The position numbers were made by a program, and so were the translations under genes. From Azorinus chamasolen (taxonomy: Eukaryota; Mollusca; Bivalvia; Cardiida; Solecurtidae): 64,000 nt of DNA. Positions 52,205-63,090 of the stretch are shown here, piece by piece; the first letter of the stretch is position 1; each line of letters opens with the position of its first letter. The DNA lies in assembly GCA_963576725.1 (NCBI GenBank), contig OY755239.1, forward strand, positions 55,060,140 to 55,124,139, written 5' to 3'. Under the pieces are notes generated by a model, which saw only the letters and a program-made list of their open reading frames with translations, was not told the DNA's origin and searched no databases.

Positions 52205-54010
52205 ATGTTTAAACTATAGGAACGGCTAGTGTGATACAAAGCTTTACTCTACATGTTCTCAGACCACACATTGACAAATTATCTGAACACCAAAGATACT
52301 TTTTGAAAATTCCTTTTATTAATGAAGGTATTGATTTTATTGACCTCCAAAGTATATTCAAAGACAAAAATGTAATTGACACTATTCCCAAATACATAAC
52401 CACCTATTAGCTGCTACAAATATAACAACCCATTAGAAAAACAACAATTTTCAACTACATGTATAATAAAATTGTTGCCGACCTGCATTCATATGATAAT
52501 ACGCATGTATTCCGTATAATTGAGATTGCGCCATCTCAAAATTTTGCTATTCTCCTGCTGGTCATGTACTTACTGGTAACTTCGAGATCATTAAAGATAA
52601 ACGTCAACGATCTCTTCTGAATAAAGGTCCAAACTATAGAATACCATCCTTGCTATATTTTAACCATTGTCGAGGTCAGATTGCTGAGGTTCTTTACACA
52701 ATTTTAGTATTAAATGGTGTCGAAGAGAATATGTTGAGTCTAGATAATGACCTTTCAAATTGGAAAAAAAATGATATAACCCTTTTCCCTGTTCTGTATA
52801 AAGGCCAAATTTTAATACCTACTGAATATTCATTAACATATAGTTATAAAGAAATATGAAAGGTGGAACATTGTAGACATTTTAGAAAGTACATTATTGG
52901 CAAACAGAGCAGACCCTGATCAGACGGCTCCTCTAGGAGCCATCTGATATGGGTCTACTCTGTTTGCAAATGCGTGAAAACACGTTTATATGAGGGAAAG
53001 GGTTAATTGACAAACGCATTTCATTTTACAGTTCAAATGAACACCTTCTTCCACCTAAACCTAGAATTTCTTTTAGACAATTTAAAAAGGGTTTAAAGGA
53101 TTTCCATTCAAAATGTCGTTGTTCCTGCTGATAAGGCCTCAAATAATGTCGTTATTATTTGACGATTACATTATATCGATGTCTTGACGATTCATTATAG
53201 CGATGTCTTGAGGTAGGAAATTATTGATACCAAATCATACGTTTCAGTTACTACTGACGAAAAGATCTTCGTTTTAGATCATGTCAAAAGTGTGAACAAC
53301 TTGGAGCAGATATTAAAATTACACAACATATACTTCCTACAATGTATTGGTTACCAAAACTACACAAAAACATATAAAAGCACGCTTTATCTCTTGTACA
53401 ACTACCAAATTGTCTATACTTTTGACTCCATGTATAATGAAGATATAAGAACATGTAACATTCTATTGTGATAAGACTTGGAAGTCTGAAATAAATCTCT
53501 TCTGATCTTTTAAAAACTCTTCAGGAGTCTTAAACAAACTTAAGAACAAAAGGTTTCTTGCATCCACTGGAAGCACATATATTTTTTCTAATTTGTACAC
53601 AACCCTTCCTCATGTTTTAATTAAAGATAAACTTACCAACTTAATCCAGAAAATATTTGCCCGAGAAAAAACATCATTTCTGGTATGTAACGCTGAAAAA
53701 GCTTTCTCTACTGACAAGCCAATGCAATATTACACCAACTGGACTTGCTCAGAAATTTGCGAATCACTAAGCTTTCTTCTGGATAACATATTCGTACGTT
53801 ATGGGAATGCTATATACCATCATGTGATTGGTATTCCTGTGGTTACGAATTGCGCACCACAAGTCGCCGATTTGTTTTTGTACTGCTATGAGAGACAAGA
53901 AGATGTCATAATTTAGGCATTCAATGAAACTTCTTGATATTTGGATGTTATTTTTAACTTAGATAACCCTTTCTTTGATTCCTACCATTTACCCAAAATA
54001 ATTCAAATTG
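52205..54010 (+). pseudogene. Penelope-like reverse transcriptase, second copy
   Basis: Decayed plus-strand copy. Recognisable pieces in order: LPTMYWLPKLHKN (about 53336), FLASTGSTYIFSNLYTTLPHVLIKDKL, split here as FLASTGSTYIFSNLYTTLPH, then NAEKAFSTDKPMQYYTNWTC, NAIYHHVIGIPV, TNCAPQVADLFLYCYE and a YLDVIFNLDNPFFD block in which the second catalytic Asp is Val. Several stops and shifts, and a family-A2 MITE at 52776-53006. It is clearly homologous to the minus-strand copy at 29.2-32.1 kb. Confidence 0.75.
52776..53006. mobile_element. TTAA MITE, family A2, nested in the RT
   Basis: ATAACCCTTTTCCCTGTTCT to TATATGAGGGAAAGGGTTAA. The core AGACGGCTCCTCTAGGAGCC has well-kept arms (GCAAACAGAGCAGACCC / GGGTCTACTCTGTTTGC). 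Confidence 0.9.
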
Positions 54011-54078
54011 AATAAAGCTAACCCCCCTACTCTGTTTGCAAAGGCGTATTTATGAAGTAATGGGATAGTGATACAATG

Positions 54079-54218
54079 TACAGCAAACCTCTCTATAACG
54101 GACACTAAATTACATAAACTATTTTGTGTTTAAGGCAGGTGGCTGCTATAGGAGCGTTCTGTTTTACTTCCAATTTACACACAATTTAGTGGCCGTTATA
54201 GAGAGAGGTTTTACTGTA
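54079..54218. mobile_element. H-type MITE, short
   Basis: TACAGCAAACCTCTCTATAA and mirror TTATAGAGAGAGGTTTTACTGTA. The core is reduced to GCAGGTGGCTGCTATAGGAG. Confidence 0.9.
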
Positions 54219-54264
54219 CATATATGTGTATTAGGCGGATCATCATAATGGATGTTTTGATACT

Positions 54265-54420
54265 GATAGGAAATGTAGAATCAGGTCTATTTAATTTCAT
54301 ATGTAAACAGAGCAGACCCTGATCGGACGGCTTATACAGCAGCCGTTTTATATGCGTGTCTGCTCTGTGTCAAAAAGCACGTGTGAAGAGTCCTTTTAGT
54401 GCACGCAGTTCAGGGTTAAT
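54265..54420. mobile_element. family-A MITE fragment
   Basis: GAAATGTAGAATCAGGTCTA, GTAAACAGAGCAGACCCTGA, core GGACGGCTTATACAGCAGCC; the right end is lost. Confidence 0.6.
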
Positions 54421-54577
54421 AACCCAGAGGTATAATATTATGACACCAACTGATAAACATAAATAAACTGAACTTTGTGACCGATAACAAGATGCCATGC
54501 TTTAATGCAGTGCATGTGGCCGGCCTTGAGACACATTTGAGGTGGCAATACATGTCGCATTTCTTTTGGATCTGTTA

Positions 54578-54720
54578 CTAGCCCCTCGCTTGTTAATCAC
54601 GTCAATATACCTACCAGTAAATAGTGAAGACCCAGATGAGACAGCTCATGCAGCAGCTGTCTCATCAGGGTCTGCAATATTTACAAGTTGATTGTGCAAC
54701 CAGTGCACTCCACAGCAGTA
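54578..54720. mobile_element. family-F MITE, half copy
   Basis: CCCCTCGCTTGTTAATCACG, AGTAAATAGTGAAGACCC, core AGACAGCTCATGCAGCAGCT, GCAACCAGTGCACTCC. Truncated after that. Confidence 0.7.
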
Positions 54721-54917
54721 ATTTTCTTGTATTTCGTTTTTTGTTTGTTTTATTTTTCTCACAGGTTTGTTTTATTTTTCTCACAGGAGTTGATATCAAA
54801 CTCAATATAAATGTCAGCACATACTGAACCCTGCAGAACCTAAACATACATAAACTCCAAAGTTGAAATGTGTGCCTTACATGCGGAGAAAACTAATGTA
54901 ACCATTATCCTGCCAAC

Positions 54918-55015
54918 CATGATTTGACTCGCTTTTGCATACAGCTTGACACCAGATGAGACGTCGAGTAAATCGACATCTCATTAGGATGCAAGCTGTT
55001 TGACACTTAGTCATC
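54918..55015. repeat. family-K palindrome
   Basis: GCATACAGCTTGACACCAGA, GAGACGTCGAGTAAATCGAC, mirror ATCTCATTAGGATGCAAGCT. Related to the core at 25360-25450. Confidence 0.65.
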
Positions 55016-55117
55016 ACTTTCTCTAAAGCTTATGTCATGACACTTGGTCAATAGTTTCGCTAAAGCTCGAATGAATATTTTTGAAAGTAGTCAAACTCGC
55101 AGCAAATAACTGTTGAG

Positions 55118-55579
55118 TACAGTAGAACCTCTCTAAACCGGAATTTTATTTAAGAATAAGATAAGTTAGGTTACGTAGGCAGGTGGCTGCCTAACCCTTC
55201 GCTTGCTGAATTTTATAATACATTTCTCCTTCTTTACCCATGCCCTGTTGTTTAATTACATATAGCTTCACTGTGTACAAGTGTTTTTCTGTGCAATCAC
55301 TGCTGTGGAGTGCACTGGTTGCACAATCAATTTGTAAATAGTGCAGACCCTGATGAGACAGCTCCTGCAGGAGCTGTCTCATCTGGGTCTTCACTATTTA
55401 CAGGTAGGTATATTGACGTGAATAGCAAGCGAAGGGTTAATGCTTAGTGAAAGCCATGCAGAAAGCTCATATAGGAACCTTCTGCATGACTTTCAATCTG
55501 CATTAAGCTGCCACCTGTCTCCAAGGCCGGCTTTGATACTAATTTTAGCGTTCGGTTTAGAGGTTTGTTTTTACTGTAG
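55118..55579. mobile_element. H-type MITE with core C and nested family-F MITE
   Basis: TACAGTAGAACCTCTCTAAA CCGG and mirror CGGTTTAGAGGTTTGTTTTT ACTGTA. Core C (GCAGGTGGCTGC / GCATTAAGCTGCCACCTG) is interrupted at its TTAA by a family-F element. Confidence 0.8.
55191..55440. mobile_element. TTAA MITE, family F, nested
   Basis: CTAACCCTTCGCTTGCTGAA to AATAGCAAGCGAAGGGTTAA. Palindrome centre GCTCCTGCAGGAGC at about 55361-55374. Very similar to 4564-4813. Confidence 0.85.
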
Positions 55580-56170
55580 ACCTTTTTACAGTTTGATTCA
55601 TGTAACAGTAATGTACCTACTCAGTTCTAAACTTCTAAGTATTACTCTTTATTTGTGGCTAATACTGCAATTATGTGGTGAAAATGCCCCTGTCTTGCTT
55701 TATTCAACTGTACCTTATTGAGTCATATTTGGAACCAACTGCATCTTCTACCGGTTCAATAGCCGACTTATCAAAGGTACTCGTTTCTGGACCAGAAAGT
55801 TCAAGGTTCAATCCCATCAAGGGCTCGTCCTGATATGGTAGGTTGACAAGTATCCATTCTAAACAAGGACAACACCCTGTGACTTCGCTGTGTCCTCCTT
55901 TTTAACCCCCTCAAGAGGTATTCGTATAACAGTGTCAGTGGCTATACTACATAACCCTATCAGCAACTAGGTAACCAGGGTCCTGCCAAGCGTTCAAATC
56001 CAACATCAGATCACTGATGTAGGACTAAACTACTGTTTAGGCTCATTTACTGCTTGTGTTAATGAAGGAAAGTAGCGGACTGTCGTGTATATCAAACTGA
56101 TCTGAGGAAAGTAGTGGACTACCGTGTATATCATTTTGTCGGGTTGTTATATGAGACGCACGACTTAAAC
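55580..56170. other. upstream region of the P450 exon
   Basis: No gene recognised. AGGAAAGTAG(C/T)GGACT(G/A)(T/C)CGTGTATATCA occurs twice in tandem (56067-56094 and 56106-56133) just before the P450 start. No TATA box is obvious. Confidence 0.4.
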
Positions 56171-56734
56171 ATGAATATATTGGTTTATATTACCCTAGGA
56201 CTTTTAGCCTTTTATTTTTACCTAAGACATCGTTCTCGTAGTCCGAAGAAAGGCAAAGAGATTCCCTCGCCTCCAGGATGGCCGATTGCAGGAAATGCAT
56301 TCGAGATGAACAAAGGAAAAAATTACAACACGTTTCACGATATTGCTGAAAAATACGGAGACATCTTCAAGCTGAACGTTTTTGGAAAGTCTCATGTCAT
56401 ACTAAATAAAATGGAATTAATCCGGACCGCTTTTAATGGGAACCCATACAATAAGTACATGAACGATAGGGTTGCAACCTTCGTCGGTGAATACGTGTTA
56501 TTTAAATGCAGTGGCGTCATCCTAAAGACAAAAGCATTCGGTTCTGATCATGGTGCAGTCAGGAAGGCTTTCACAAAGGGTATGCATGTTTACGGAGAAG
56601 GAAGACGGGAATTTGAAGATAACATACAGTCGGAACTCGTTAATCTGATTGGAAGAATGAAACAATTAGAAGGGAAAGAGTTTGACCTGGTCTCTATATT
56701 GAAGAGATCACTGACAAATGTCATTTCAATCATA
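56171..56734 (+). CDS. cytochrome P450 (CYP2-like), first exon
   Basis: 188 codons, exact, ending at a consensus donor (ATA|GTAAGT at 56735), phase 0. ATG at 56171 has A at -3. The open frame extends 57 bp upstream only through a GTG, so the ATG is preferred. Residues 3-18 (ILVYITLGLLAFYFYL) are the ER membrane anchor. Residues 19-30 are basic (stop-transfer), and 32-42 (PSPPGWPIAGN) is the proline-rich hinge of microsomal P450s. The region up to helix D follows (KYGDIFKLNVFGKSHVILNK; RREFEDNIQSELVNLIGRMK). The helix-C motif WxxxR is changed to H127xxxR131, so one haem-propionate contact is missing, yet Arg is kept. Such enzymes oxidise lipophilic substrates. I saw no haem-binding Cys exon up to 64 kb: either introns are long or this is a stranded exon. 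Confidence 0.85.
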
Positions 56735-58070
56735 GTAAGTAGACACATCCGCTACTTGTTGTACTCTTTCAATTACAAAATGACTTTTTTCTATTTTTAA
56801 CCATTTACGCCTTGAATATTTAATTAAGAAATACATGTAATGAAATCATGAATATCAATTGGCTTAGTTTTTATTATATATAAATCACGCACTATGTACA
56901 CAAGGAATGTTTAACCAAGACAGACGCTGTATAATCAGGTAATGAAAACCTGATAATTATCTGGAAAAAAAATAACGCAAAAGTGTTCGTTAAGTATTTA
57001 TGTGAGCTATTAACATGGAGTTTTCATAATAATTAAGTGGTTAAGTGTAAGTGGTGTCAGAAATATGCCACCATAGTATTGTATGTCTAATCAAATGACA
57101 ATCTCGTGACTAGCTTCAAGTCGATAACAACTAAAACATTTATTCATGCGTCGTAATTTTTACATGTATGAATTTTATTCTTAGTCGGGCCAAACTTTAC
57201 AGATCAAATATACGTTATTTCTAAACTAGCTTTTAATCGGCGTTCAACAAAAAACAATACACTTGAATGTGCGTTGACTGTAATACTTTCACAAATACTT
57301 GTGTAAACGCCAATACTATTGCACCGGAAATTCGAAATGAACAGCTATTTAATATCAATAACGAATATTCATTTCTTTTAATGCACTAATGCCAAACAAA
57401 TGCTTAGTTTGATTTAACTACTTCTGATATGTTAGTTTTACTGTTAATCTATCAGTAAGTACAATTTGCATTGCCCAAACAAGTAAACTTTCATTCCTTC
57501 AATCTTCCAAAATGATTGCTCCTCCCATGAGCCAAAAATGGTAATTTCATATAGTCGCCCGTTCATGCGGGGCGCCAACCAAAACAAAACTACGGATACT
57601 GTGTCCTCTGATTGTTTAATCACAATATATAATGTAACTTGCAACTCGCACACCGCAGCTGATTTTGGGTCATAGGCTGTCAAAGTTTAATGCTTTCCAA
57701 TAAAATATCATTTGATCAAAATCCAAAATAAACAATTTAGTGCTTTTGTACACGAGTTCGTGTTCGCCGTAGTGATATAATCGTCACGACTGTAATGACG
57801 TAAATGTGTTTTTTTTCCTATATATATTTTTACATTTGTTGCATTAAAGTAAAGCGATGTTTGTTCAAAACTTGCACTGTCTATCTTCTCAGCTCTCACA
57901 TATTGATATTGAACGACACAATAAAACTCAAAACCCCTTGCGATCATCGGTAGTGCGCACTAACAGTGCTATGTAATGGTGATACATTGTATAATACTAT
58001 TTGCACATCAGTAATACTTAATGAATTCCCTTATTCCTGTAAAACAGCAAACGGATACACATGACCGTTT
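56735..58070. other. probable P450 intron sequence, nothing recognised
   Basis: After the donor at 56735 comes AT-rich sequence with a faint family-A tail (TTAACCATTTACGCCTTGAA at 56797). No further P450 exon, and no repeat with clear borders. Confidence 0.5.
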
Positions 58071-58225
58071 ACATGAAATTATAATACATGTAGTTCCGAT
58101 TCTCCAGCTTTTATTAGAAACTATGAAGTCAAATCTATTAAAATTTCATAAGCAAACAGAGCAGATCCTGGTCAGTATTGACCAGCCGTCTTATCTGGGT
58201 CTACTCAAATTACACCAAGTTGAGT
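58071..58225. mobile_element. family-A MITE fragment
   Basis: ACATGAAATTATAATACATG, TTTCATAAGCAAACAGAGCA, CAGTATTGACCAGCCGTCTT, GGGTCTACTC. Ends missing. Confidence 0.55.
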
Positions 58226-58277
58226 CCCATTGCCCTTTTGACACAGCAGCTTTTGCAGCCGTAACCCTGGACCCCTT

Positions 58278-58520
58278 TTAACCCTTTCCCTGTTCTGTGT
58301 TTATTCCAAATTTAATACCTACTGAATATTCATGGATAAAATAGTTATAATGAAATATGGAAGTTGGAACATTGTAGTCATATTAGAAAGAAAGGAAACA
58401 GATATATCAAAACGTTTTAGCAAAGAAAGCAGACCCTGATCAGACTATAGGATCCTTCTGGTATGGGTCTACTCTGTTTGCAAAAGAACGAAAAAGCGTT
58501 TATATGAAGGAAAGGGTTAA
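58278..58520. mobile_element. TTAA MITE, family A2
   Basis: TTAACCCTTTCCCTGTTCTG to TATATGAAGGAAAGGGTTAA. The core is partly deleted (GACTATAGGATCCTTCTGG). Confidence 0.85.
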
Positions 58521-58664
58521 AAAGCAGCCGCCATAGTAACCAATGAAGGCCCAAGTTCCATCCCCAGTGCCCCTTAAGAAATAGCATTTTAGTCGGATGA
58601 CCCTCGTAACATAAAAACCATTCATTCGAATGTCAATTCCGTATGTAGGTCTAGTTATGCACGG

Positions 58665-59190
58665 CTCCGACAAATAGGCCATATGAGAAAGTACCTCTCA
58701 CTTGATGCTACCAATACGTTGGCGAACTCTCTTGTTGCATCAAGAATAGACTACTGCAATTCAGTGCAGCATGGAATTTCAAACACCTCACTGTGGAAAT
58801 TTCAAAGAGTGCAAAACACAGCAGCCCGCATCATAAACAGAACCCCTCGATATAATCATATCACGTAGGTTTTAAAGGAACTTCACTGGCTTTCAACATC
58901 GGATTGAATTCAAAATTCTGACATGTACGTATAAAGCCAAGCACAATGAATCTCCCAAGTATATTGTCGACATGATTGACGTGTACAGGCCGCACATAGA
59001 TTAAAGGTCAGCAAGTAGATCCTTGTCGTTGGATGTGCCAAAATGTCGTATGGTAAAATACGATGAGAGATGTTTCATGCATACAGATCCAAAACTTTAG
59101 AATGCTCTACCGTCAGACATTAGAGATGCAAGCTCACTGGCATGTTTCAAAATGTGTCTGAAAACGCACTTCTTCAACTTTTATTACTAG
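58665..59190 (+). pseudogene. CR1/L2-like LINE RT C-terminal region
   Basis: RKYLSLDATNTLANSLVASR, DYCNSVQHGI and LWKFQRVQNTAARIINRTPR match the conserved region after the RT of CR1/Jockey LINEs, followed by VLKELHWL and a decayed C-terminus (ALPSDIRDASSLACFKMCLK, THFFNFY). At least three stops or shifts. Typical 5'-truncated copy. Confidence 0.8.
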
Positions 59191-59665
59191 GACAGTTTAG
59201 GAAACGATATGTTGCATATATTTCGTTGACCGGATAGACAATCATGCGGTTCCTTCTGGTTAGAGAATCAATATCTACTGTATATCTATTGTATATCTTT
59301 CATTGACCGGATAGACAATCATGCGGTTCCTTCCGTTTAATGATTTCATATTTATTGTATACAGTGTATCTATTGCATAGCTTTTATTGACCGGATAGAC
59401 AATCATGCGGTTCCTTCCGGTTAGTGATTTCATATCTATTGTTTATCTTTTGTGTATCTTTCATTGACCGAATAGACAATCATGCTGTTCCTTCTGGCTA
59501 GTGATTTTTATATATTGTATAGCTTTTGTATATCTTTATTACATGGATAGATAATCATGCGGTTCGTTCCGGTTAATTATTTCATCCATGTGAATCGCTT
59601 TTGAACGCACATATCTTGTGTGAAAAGAGCGCTATATAAATGTGGTATAATAATAGTAGTGATGT
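59191..59665 (+). mobile_element. LINE 3' UTR with tandem motif and 3' tail
   Basis: About five copies of a 70-90 bp unit with ACCGGATAGACAATCATGCG GTTCCTTC (59229 onwards), then GAAAAGAGCGCTATATAAAT GTGGTATAATAATA, the typical CR1/L2-type 3' end. The same motif occurs in the minus-strand tail at 4.2-4.35 kb. Confidence 0.75.
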
Positions 59666-59790
59666 TACAGGTTAACCGGTTACCCGGTAATTACATGTAC
59701 ACACTGTCACGCTGCATTTAGCTACACCTACCTTTAAGACAATACGTTGATTTCTTTTTTATGGACGCTTTAGAGGGGATTTACTTTATG

Positions 59791-59917
59791 CAATTAGAGA
59801 AGACCCAGATCAGACGGCTCATTATTTCTAACATAAATATAAAGGGTTAAGCCGTTTGACCAGGGCATACTGTGTTTGCAATGTCGTTAAAAGCTGATAT
59901 ATGGAGTAAAGGGTTAA
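59791..59917. mobile_element. family-A MITE fragments
   Basis: AGAGAAGACCCAGATCAGAC GGCTC, then GGGTTAAGCCGTTTGACCAG GG and ATATGGAGTAAAGGGTTAA. Two fragments joined at an internal TTAA. Confidence 0.6.
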
Positions 59918-59935
59918 GAGAATATTTATACGTAA

Positions 59936-59966
<31 letters not shown>

Positions 59967-60820
59967 CACTAGGGTATCATACGTATTGCATAATCGTTTT
60001 ACATTACAACAACAAGGAGCATACGGTGTTAAATCAGCACTTAACCAACTAGTTGCGTCATGTTTGGCAAAGTTTCATACATTCTGTAATCAGATGAAAC
60101 AATGCTAGCGCGGTGTCTTAGCAGGTTCCAAACCATTTGTAACCCGATCAACAGTTGCTGAGAAAGTTACAAATTTCGGATTAAGCGTAAGTATGTGACG
60201 GAAACATGTTGAAGCATCTGTCACAGTGCCGCCGGTGGATAAGTTTCGCTGCATATTTTCCTTATTGCTTGTAACCCGAGTTGCCATAATGTGCATTTAT
60301 TTACGCGTTTCTCATATTACAGGCTTCGTAAAGGATGGCATTGTGGTAAATATCAATGTCTGTATATTATCCTTGTATCATGACCTCCAATGCCATGTGA
60401 ATAGAAAGTAATACCCAATCACAATGGACTGGAGACGACGACGATAACAAACGCAATTTAATACACCGGTACATCTGTTCTCAAACATTTATTCAAATTA
60501 TTCAGTTACTGAAGGCGAAAGATGGATGTTAAAAACCGTATACATGTACCAACATTTTCACCATGGCTTGTTTTTTGCAACGTGAGCTTTAATGCATATT
60601 AGAGGGTAATGCAATACGAAGCATGCAGACCACAGTGTGTCTCTTGATCCACATTAGCTAGTGATCTACACTGTTTTCAAAGCATAAGCACTTAACCCTT
60701 TCAGTCCCACATTCTGACCGTTCGTCCAAATCAGATCTTTGACACGGGTATAAACCTCTGACATCCACGGGTTCAACATCCTGTCTTGACCCTGATCAAA
60801 TCACCCAACCAGGAGCCCTC
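59918..60820. other. no recognisable gene; TA microsatellite
   Basis: (TA)n at 59945-59966. A 62-bp stretch (60127-60188) sits between acceptor-like TGTCTTAGCAG and donor-like GTAAGTATG and could be an exon, but its translation resembles nothing I know. Confidence 0.4.
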
Positions 60821-60828
60821 AGATATTG

Positions 60829-61030
60829 ATCAATACTGTTTGCATGTGTCCAAGCTATAGGTTCAGACCTGGGTCAATACTGTTTGCATATGTACAAGCT
60901 ATAGGACCAGATCTTGGTCAATACTGTTTGCTTATGTCTCAGCTATGGCATCACCTCTTAGTCTATACTGTTTGCATATGGCTCAGTTATGGCATCAGCT
61001 CTTGGTCAATACTGTTTGCATATTTTGCTT
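60829..61030. repeat. 44-bp minisatellite
   Basis: About 4.5 units with an exact 44-bp period (TCAATACTGTTTGCATATGT at 60830, 60874, 60918, 60962 variant and 61006). Confidence 0.9.
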
Positions 61031-61590
61031 TACATGTATTTACAAGTGTAACAGATTTCGGTTTAGTATAGAACACTGTCACCTTACAAAGAACAAATTC
61101 GGTCTGACAGCACGTCGGAACTAAATTTATCATCAATATACATTTGTATCACTTCATTCACTTTAATACTAAAAAACCCAAACTGTCCGCAAACTCTTTG
61201 GAATGAAATATCCATATTGAATTATTCTATAAAACTCAATGCAAAAAGCAAGACCATGACGATGGTGATATTTTACCGGAGCCAAATTTGCCTAGGAAGT
61301 AGACACCGACTTTATCAAACAACATCTAATTGGCGTTTGATGAATACACGTTGACTGCAAAGTCTTTATTCAATAAACAACAAAGAATAACACGTTGTCT
61401 TGTAAAGTTTGTGTTCATTTAACAAAGGGAAGAAACCCGAGGTTACGATACATTGATAATTATAACCAAGATTTTGACAATGTCTCCGGCTCCGGCTGCG
61501 AGAGTGTCTCCATCGCGAAGTTGTTGGTACCGCCGAAGGACCGATCATTTTTTATCAGCGGAAATATCGTACATGTATAAGCAAACAAAG
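61031..61590. other. no recognisable gene
   Basis: Anonymous. A somewhat GC-richer stretch at 61475-61560 (TCTCCGGCTCCGGCTGCGAG) is open in several frames but shows no known domain. Confidence 0.4.
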
Positions 61591-61597
61591 ACACGCA

Positions 61598-61965
61598 TAC
61601 AGTGCTCCCTCCCTACAACGGCCGTCTCGATAACGATTCCCTCCTTACAACAACGCACGTCACTGTTTCCGAAACAACACGGCTCCAGAAACAACGTTTT
61701 TCCATCGTATTTTCTTTATGCCTCCATCAAACCCTATGTTGTGACCACTCTTTAGAATCGTCACTTTGTGACGATTCTAAAGTGTGGTCACAACATAGGA
61801 TTTGATGGAGGCATAACGGTTTTAGTTCTCGAAATACACCTTATCTGGGGATCTGCAAACAAGCTAATTATTTTTGATTTTTTCCCTCCCTATGACAACT
61901 CCCTCTGAACAACACATACAATTTTCGTATCGCAAAGGGTGTCGTTGTAGAGAGGGGGTACTGCA
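61598..61965. mobile_element. TACAG-ended MITE with nested palindromic MITE
   Basis: TACAGTGCTCCCTCCCTACA ACG and mirror CGTTGTAGAGAGGGGGTACTG, with second inner repeats (GATAACGATTCCCTCC). It carries a family-G palindrome at 61717-61815. Confidence 0.85.
61717..61815. mobile_element. palindromic MITE, family G, nested
   Basis: TATGCCTCCATCAAACCCTA ... TAGGATTTGATGGAGGCATA, arms about 48 bp around TTT with two mismatches; TA on both sides. A relative is at 12435-12530. Confidence 0.9.
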
Positions 61966-62133
61966 ATATAAAATAAATCAGTCCGAGAGTATTCATGTAA
62001 AGTAAAAGATGGCTTTCATGTTGATTTATACCGTTACTGTAATGTACACTTCTAGTTATCTTTGGCCGCATAACGTCTCCTCGACATATCACGAGACACA
62101 GATTGCCTAGACCTTCAGAGAAGTAATTATAAC

Positions 62134-62412
62134 CAAACAAGATGTGTTCGTGAAACACTATGTCCCGAACTTTCACATTGAAGGGTGACCTTGACCTTTA
62201 ACCCATGGACCAGGGAGTTGAACGCGACACATTGTCTGTGTGGTAAACATTTGTGCCAGGTTATTTTGAAATCCATTCACAGATAAAAAAAAAAAAAAAG
62301 TTATAGAAGGGACACGAAATTTGGGCGGACGGATGGAAGGACAGACGGGCGGACGGACAGACGGAAGGACAGACAGTGCGATTACTATATGCCCGTCGTT
62401 GGGGGCATACAA
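62134..62412 (+). mobile_element. minimal Pearl/HINE-like element, single unit
   Basis: Starts AAACAAGATGTGTTCGTGAA ACA (hairpin), then GGTGACCTTGACCTTTAACC and most of one 152-bp-type unit, an A-run, a (GGAC/GGAA)n microsatellite (62323-62385), and the 3' end TATATGCCCGTCGTTGGGGG CATA. It shows the whole plan with one unit. Confidence 0.8.
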
Positions 62413-62855
62413 ATCGTTTCCATTATGCATTAATTTCACACCAAACCAAAATTCTGTCGATACAGTTATTAGCTTTTCCAAGTACATGTATTTAATAATT
62501 TTTTGGGGAGGTAATTAGATAAAGGAAAGGTGGAAAGCGAATTCTAATGGCAATTAAAACCTATTTGGCTGGGTAGAGTGCTTTTTTCCTTTTCCGCTTT
62601 CTCTCCACTTCGATTGTGTAAGAAAGAACATGTAGTTCCAAACGTTTAGCACTAGTGGGAAGCATGCTTAATGTGGTTCTATCTAATGAATTGTGCTTGG
62701 TCTATTTTTCCCTTACACTTTATGATAGGAAAAGGATTGTACACAAACTAGGTTTCACTTCTTTATATATAGATACTTTTATTAATTAGAGTTCCCTAAC
62801 AATGGCGGATGTGGGCGTGAACCAGTTTGTTATTACTAAAACAATAATTGTCCTA
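62413..62855. other. no recognisable gene
   Basis: Anonymous sequence, with no frame or repeat of note. Confidence 0.45.
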
Positions 62856-63090
62856 ATAATTAAAGCACAAATGTTCAAGTAAGCACCTCCAATATACATT
62901 TAGATAAAGCACAACTTTTCAAGTAAGCACTGCCAATATTCAGTTGGCCTTTAAACAAAAGCATCAAACATTCAAGATAGCACTTCCAGTATACACTTAG
63001 ATAAAGCACAAATGTTCAAGTAAGCACTGCCAATATACACTTGGATTTAACACAAAGCAACAAAATATTCCAGATAGCACTCCCAAATCT
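62856..63090. repeat. diverged tandem repeat around AAGTAAGCAC
   Basis: About four to five imperfect units of 45-70 bp sharing AAAGCACAAATGTTCAAGTA AGCACTGCCAATATACACTT. No coding potential. Confidence 0.75.

Noticed and set aside
60127..60188. Possible 62-bp exon with good splice-like borders
   Set aside because: Translation matches no family I know, and neighbouring exons cannot be identified; noted only.
61395..61755. Overlapping short frames in a GC-richer patch
   Set aside because: Open in several frames at once and running into a MITE; no domain or start context to choose one.
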